Source of the DNA: Candidatus Iainarchaeum sp.
Lineage (GTDB): Archaea > Iainarchaeota > Iainarchaeia > Iainarchaeales > JAAZKV01
Reading direction: 5' to 3'
Assembly: GCA_018691995.1 (NCBI GenBank)
Contig: JABHJM010000070.1
Coordinates: forward strand, 1 to 6,502
Length of the DNA stretch: 6,502 nucleotides
Shown here: in pieces, positions 5,008-6,502 of the stretch
Position numbering within the stretch: the first letter of the stretch is position 1
How the letters are laid out: every line of letters starts with the position of its first letter
Position numbers and translations under genes: made by a program
Notes under the pieces: model-generated
Database searches by the model: none
The model's input: only the letters and a program-made list of their open reading frames with translations
What the model was told of the DNA's origin: nothing

Positions 5008-6087
5008 ATGATTAAAAAAAGCCTTCTTGTTTTGGTAGTGTTAGCACTTTTGTGTTCAATTGTGTCAGCAATTAGCATTAATGTTGAAGACCCACTGACT
5101 CAAGGAAGTCAATGGTCTACTAGTGTTGATTTTGGTCCACTAGATAGTGTTGAAGAAGGGAAGGTATTTGTTGATGGGGACTTAGCACTTGTTGTATTTG
5201 AACATTCAGGTAAAATATTTTCTGCAGATGTATCTTCAAAGGTTTTAAATTATAATATTAATGCAAATACAGTAGTAATTGCATATGTTGGTTTAAGCGA
5301 GGGAGTACATACTATTGAAGCAAAAACTTATTCTTTAGGGAATGTTGTTGATGAACAATCAGCTTCAGTTACTTTTATCAAACCACTAAGCCAATCAGAA
5401 AAACAATCTCTTGAAAACAAAATTAGTTCACTTGAATCAACAACAATCAATCTTGAAAATACAACTAATACTCTAAGGTCAGAAGTGAATGCTCTTGAAA
5501 CTACAATTGCTGATAAAGATTCAGAAATTAGTAATTTGAAACAAAAAAATTCTGAACTTTTAAGTGATATTGCAAAATTAGAACTTAGTATTAATGAACT
5601 TGAAAGTGATGGGGCAACAAATGAAGAAATTTTAATGACTGTAAAAGATGATCTTAATATTCTACTTACAGAAAGAGATGAAGCAAGAAAAAGTCCACTA
5701 GCTGGTTTATTTGCTGCAAGTGCAAGTAATTCAACATTACTTTTAGCATTAGTTGCTTTAATTGCAGTTATAGTTATTGGAGTATTTTTAAAGAAAAATT
5801 CTTCTTCAATTTATTCATCTTCAATATTTAGTAAAAATGATGAACTATCAATTCCTGAAGAAGAAGCAGAAACAAAGATAATTGAAAAAGAAGAAGTAAC
5901 CGAAATTCCTGCCAACGAAGATATTCCAAAATCAAAAGGTTTCTTTTCAAGATTTAAAAAAGAAAAAGTTGTTGAACAAGAAGCTCCAAAGAAAAAATGG
6001 GCTGTTGAATCTTATCATCCTGCTGAAAAAGAATCAAAAGAAGATAAAAGATTTGAACTTGGCGACCTAATAAAGAAAGAAAAATAA
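5008..6087 (+). CDS. predicted secreted-and-anchored surface protein with coiled coil and charged cytoplasmic tail
   Basis: A 359-residue type I membrane protein that I cannot assign to a named family. Layout: signal peptide (K-K then hydrophobic 5-19, likely cleavage after S-x-A near 21); a beta-rich ectodomain about 22-126 that looks Ig-like, ending with V-T-F-I-K-P; a coiled coil about 128-200 with regular Leu/Ile heptads and Ser/Asn/Thr between them; a linker 201-240; one transmembrane helix 243-261 followed by L-K-K; and a cytoplasmic tail of about 98 residues that is very rich in Lys and Glu, with F-F-S-R-F-K-K (312-318) and a final L-G-D-L-I-K-K-E-K. An N-glycosylation sequon N-T-T is at 151-153 in the coiled coil. 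The tail could dock to a cytoplasmic partner, and the coiled coil could hold subunits or reach through the cell surface; both are inference. Its promoter gives a leaderless start. Bases 5955-6013 recur exactly at the end of the window. Confidence 0.85.
   Translation: MIKKSLLVLVVLALLCSIVSAISINVEDPLTQGSQWSTSVDFGPLDSVEEGKVFVDGDLALVVFEHSGKIFSADVSSKVLNYNINANTVVIAYVGLSEGVHTIEAKTYSLGNVVDEQSASVTFIKPLSQSEKQSLENKISSLESTTINLENTTNTLRSEVNALETTIADKDSEISNLKQKNSELLSDIAKLELSINELESDGATNEEILMTVKDDLNILLTERDEARKSPLAGLFAASASNSTLLLALVALIAVIVIGVFLKKNSSSIYSSSIFSKNDELSIPEEEAETKIIEKEEVTEIPANEDIPKSKGFFSRFKKEKVVEQEAPKKKWAVESYHPAEKESKEDKRFELGDLIKKEK
5955..6013 (+). repeat. first copy of an exact 59-bp direct repeat
   Basis: This stretch of the surface-protein tail (third base of codon 316 to the end of codon 335) is identical, base for base, to 6444-6502, at an offset of 489 bp. 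The second copy runs to the last base of the window. Confidence 0.97.
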
Positions 6088-6095
6088 TTATTTTT
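6088..6095 (+). terminator. T-rich tract after the surface-protein gene
   Basis: TTATTTTT follows directly after the TAA of the surface-protein gene, before the stop of the convergent small membrane gene. It is a plausible hairpin-free archaeal terminator, though such tracts are frequent in this AT-rich sequence. Confidence 0.3.
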
Positions 6096-6096
6096 A

Positions 6097-6252
6097 CTAA
6101 TCTTTAATTATTAATATTATTCCAATAATTATTGGAATTGCCCAAAGATATTGTTGTAAAAATTCTAAAGGTGCTGGTAATCCAACAGAAACTCCCCATC
6201 CAAGGCCAAGTCCAACAAGTAAAATTCCTATTTGTTTTCGTACTGTGCTCAT
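6097..6252 (-). CDS. 51-residue predicted small membrane protein
   Basis: A short reading frame of 51 residues, easily missed by length cut-offs. It begins M-S-T-V-R-K, then a glycine-rich hydrophobic segment (8-25, with V-G-L-G-L-G-W-G), a short loop with P-A-P and Q-Q (26-35), a second hydrophobic segment L-W-A-I-P-I-I-I-G-I-I-L-I-I (36-49) and ends K-D. This predicts a two-helix membrane hairpin. Three things support a real gene: the ATG is 25-26 bp from a TATA box on the minus strand, as for its neighbours; the frame fills the gap exactly, ending 9 bp from the convergent surface-protein stop; and composition is that of a membrane protein, not of a random frame. Function unknown. It resembles many small archaeal membrane proteins in shape only. 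Confidence 0.72.
   Translation of the reverse strand: MSTVRKQIGILLVGLGLGWGVSVGLPAPLEFLQQYLWAIPIIIGIILIIKD
6119..6138. repeat. perfect 20-bp palindrome
   Basis: ATTCCAATAATTATTGGAAT is its own reverse complement. It lies inside the small membrane gene, over codons for I-P-I-I-I-G, and 32 bp past the surface-protein stop codon. It could form a cruciform or weak hairpin, or may simply reflect AT-rich Ile codons flanked by CCA and GGA. Confidence 0.6.
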
Positions 6253-6272
6253 AGCATTAGTATTACATTGTA

Positions 6273-6280
6273 CTATAAAA
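6273..6280 (-). promoter_or_regulatory. TATA box of the small membrane gene
   Basis: Read on the minus strand this is TTTTATAG, centred 25 bp upstream of the ATG at 6252, at the same spacing as the other units in the window. It supports a leaderless start and hence the reality of the 51-residue gene. Confidence 0.55.
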
Positions 6281-6302
6281 GTTTGACGGGTGTGAGCTTG
6301 GC

Positions 6303-6310
6303 TTTTTAAA
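6303..6310 (+). promoter_or_regulatory. TATA box of the last, incomplete gene
   Basis: TTTTTAAA is centred about 27 bp upstream of the ATG at 6334. Together with the box at 6273-6280 it forms a divergent pair in an 81-bp intergenic region. Confidence 0.6.
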
Positions 6311-6333
6311 GCTTCTTTTTTATTGATTTATTT

Positions 6334-6502
6334 ATGAAGAGAGTTTGCTTTATTGAAATGGAAGGAATACTTTTATCTCATGAAGACTATTCGACGGATT
6401 CTAAAAGAGTTTTTAATTTTGTAGATAAGTTAGCTACATTTTGTAAAAAAGAAAAAGTTGTTGAACAAGAAGCTCCAAAGAAAAAATGGGCTGTTGAATC
6501 TT
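6334..6502 (+). CDS. incomplete gene, possibly HAD-like; last 59 bases suspect
   Basis: A reading frame that starts at ATG 6334, about 27 bp from a TATA box, and stays open to the window end (56 codons). Only residues 1-37 are unique: V-C-F-I-E-M-E-G-I-L-L (4-14) has the look of the first strand and loop of a HAD-fold hydrolase (D-x-[DE]-G-[TV]-L, as in the ThrH type), but the nucleophile Asp would be Glu8, so either it is a divergent or inactive member or the resemblance is chance. Residues 19-37 look like the following helix (S-K-R-V-F-N-F-V-D-K-L). From residue 38 on, the sequence is identical to residues 317-335 of the upstream surface protein, through the exact 59-bp repeat. I regard that part as probably not the true continuation of this gene. 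Confidence 0.5.
   Translation, partial: MKRVCFIEMEGILLSHEDYSTDSKRVFNFVDKLATFCKKEKVVEQEAPKKKWAVES
6444..6502 (+). repeat. second copy of the 59-bp direct repeat, at the sequence end
   Basis: Identical to 5955-6013 with no mismatch, entered through the low-complexity run TAAAAAAGAAAAAG and ending at the last base. The single base before it differs (G at 6443 against T at 5954). The shift of 489 bp is a multiple of three, so both copies are read in the same frame. Confidence 0.97.

Noticed and set aside
6334..6502. A genuine fusion of a HAD-like N-terminus to the surface-protein tail.
   Set aside because: The identity with the upstream copy is complete at the DNA level and ends exactly at the sequence edge, which fits an assembly join better than an evolved fusion.
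1..6502. CRISPR arrays, tRNA or rRNA genes, insertion sequences, toxin-antitoxin or defence systems.
   Set aside because: No regularly spaced repeats, tRNA-like stems with a CCA-proximal pattern, rRNA core motifs, transposase motifs or paired small toxin genes could be found on either strand.

Overview
The window looks like a piece of a small, AT-rich archaeal genome, probably a DPANN-type lineage of the Woesearchaeota/Pacearchaeota kind. This is inference. It rests on gene content (a stand-alone EMAP-II/MetG-beta-like tRNA-binding protein, an archaeal-type TraB protein with a membrane C-terminus, a CDP-alcohol phosphatidyltransferase), on lysine- and isoleucine-rich proteins, and above all on promoters. 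Nearly every transcription unit starts with a TATA-like box centred 25-28 bp upstream of its ATG, which predicts leaderless mRNAs. The two genes inside transcription units carry Shine-Dalgarno-like motifs instead. No rRNA, tRNA, CRISPR array or insertion sequence is visible.

Layout, left to right. Bases 1-30 are probably the lysine-rich tail of an upstream gene, followed by a GC-rich hairpin and T-tract (37-74) that looks like an intrinsic terminator. A YbaK-like tRNA-editing-domain protein (140-583, +) converges on and overlaps by 12 bp the tail of a SufS-type cysteine desulfurase (572-1792, -). The desulfurase is divergent from a PHP-domain metal-dependent phosphoesterase (1846-2523, +). 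The 53 bp between their ATGs hold a single near-palindromic TATA box that sits almost exactly midway and appears to serve both directions. A 76-residue basic protein of unknown function (2529-2759) follows in the PHP transcription unit.

A second unit carries a CDP-alcohol phosphatidyltransferase (2792-3418) and the tRNA-binding protein (3424-3750). It converges with only 5 bp of spacing on a TraB/Tiki-family putative metalloprotease with a membrane C-terminus (3756-4910, -). Divergent from that is a signal-peptide/coiled-coil/single-transmembrane surface protein (5008-6087, +). It converges on a 51-residue double-hydrophobic-segment protein (6097-6252, -), short enough to be missed by common length cut-offs. 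A last gene begins at 6334 (+) and runs off the end.

The genes do not form one pathway: sulfur mobilisation, translation quality control, lipid head-group synthesis and envelope proteins are mixed, as is usual in compact archaeal genomes. I see no defence or mobile system. The most notable points are the shared bidirectional TATA box, the leaderless/Shine-Dalgarno division, the unlisted small membrane protein, and a caution: the final 59 bases are an exact in-frame copy of bases 5955-6013, which most likely marks an assembly artefact at the sequence end.
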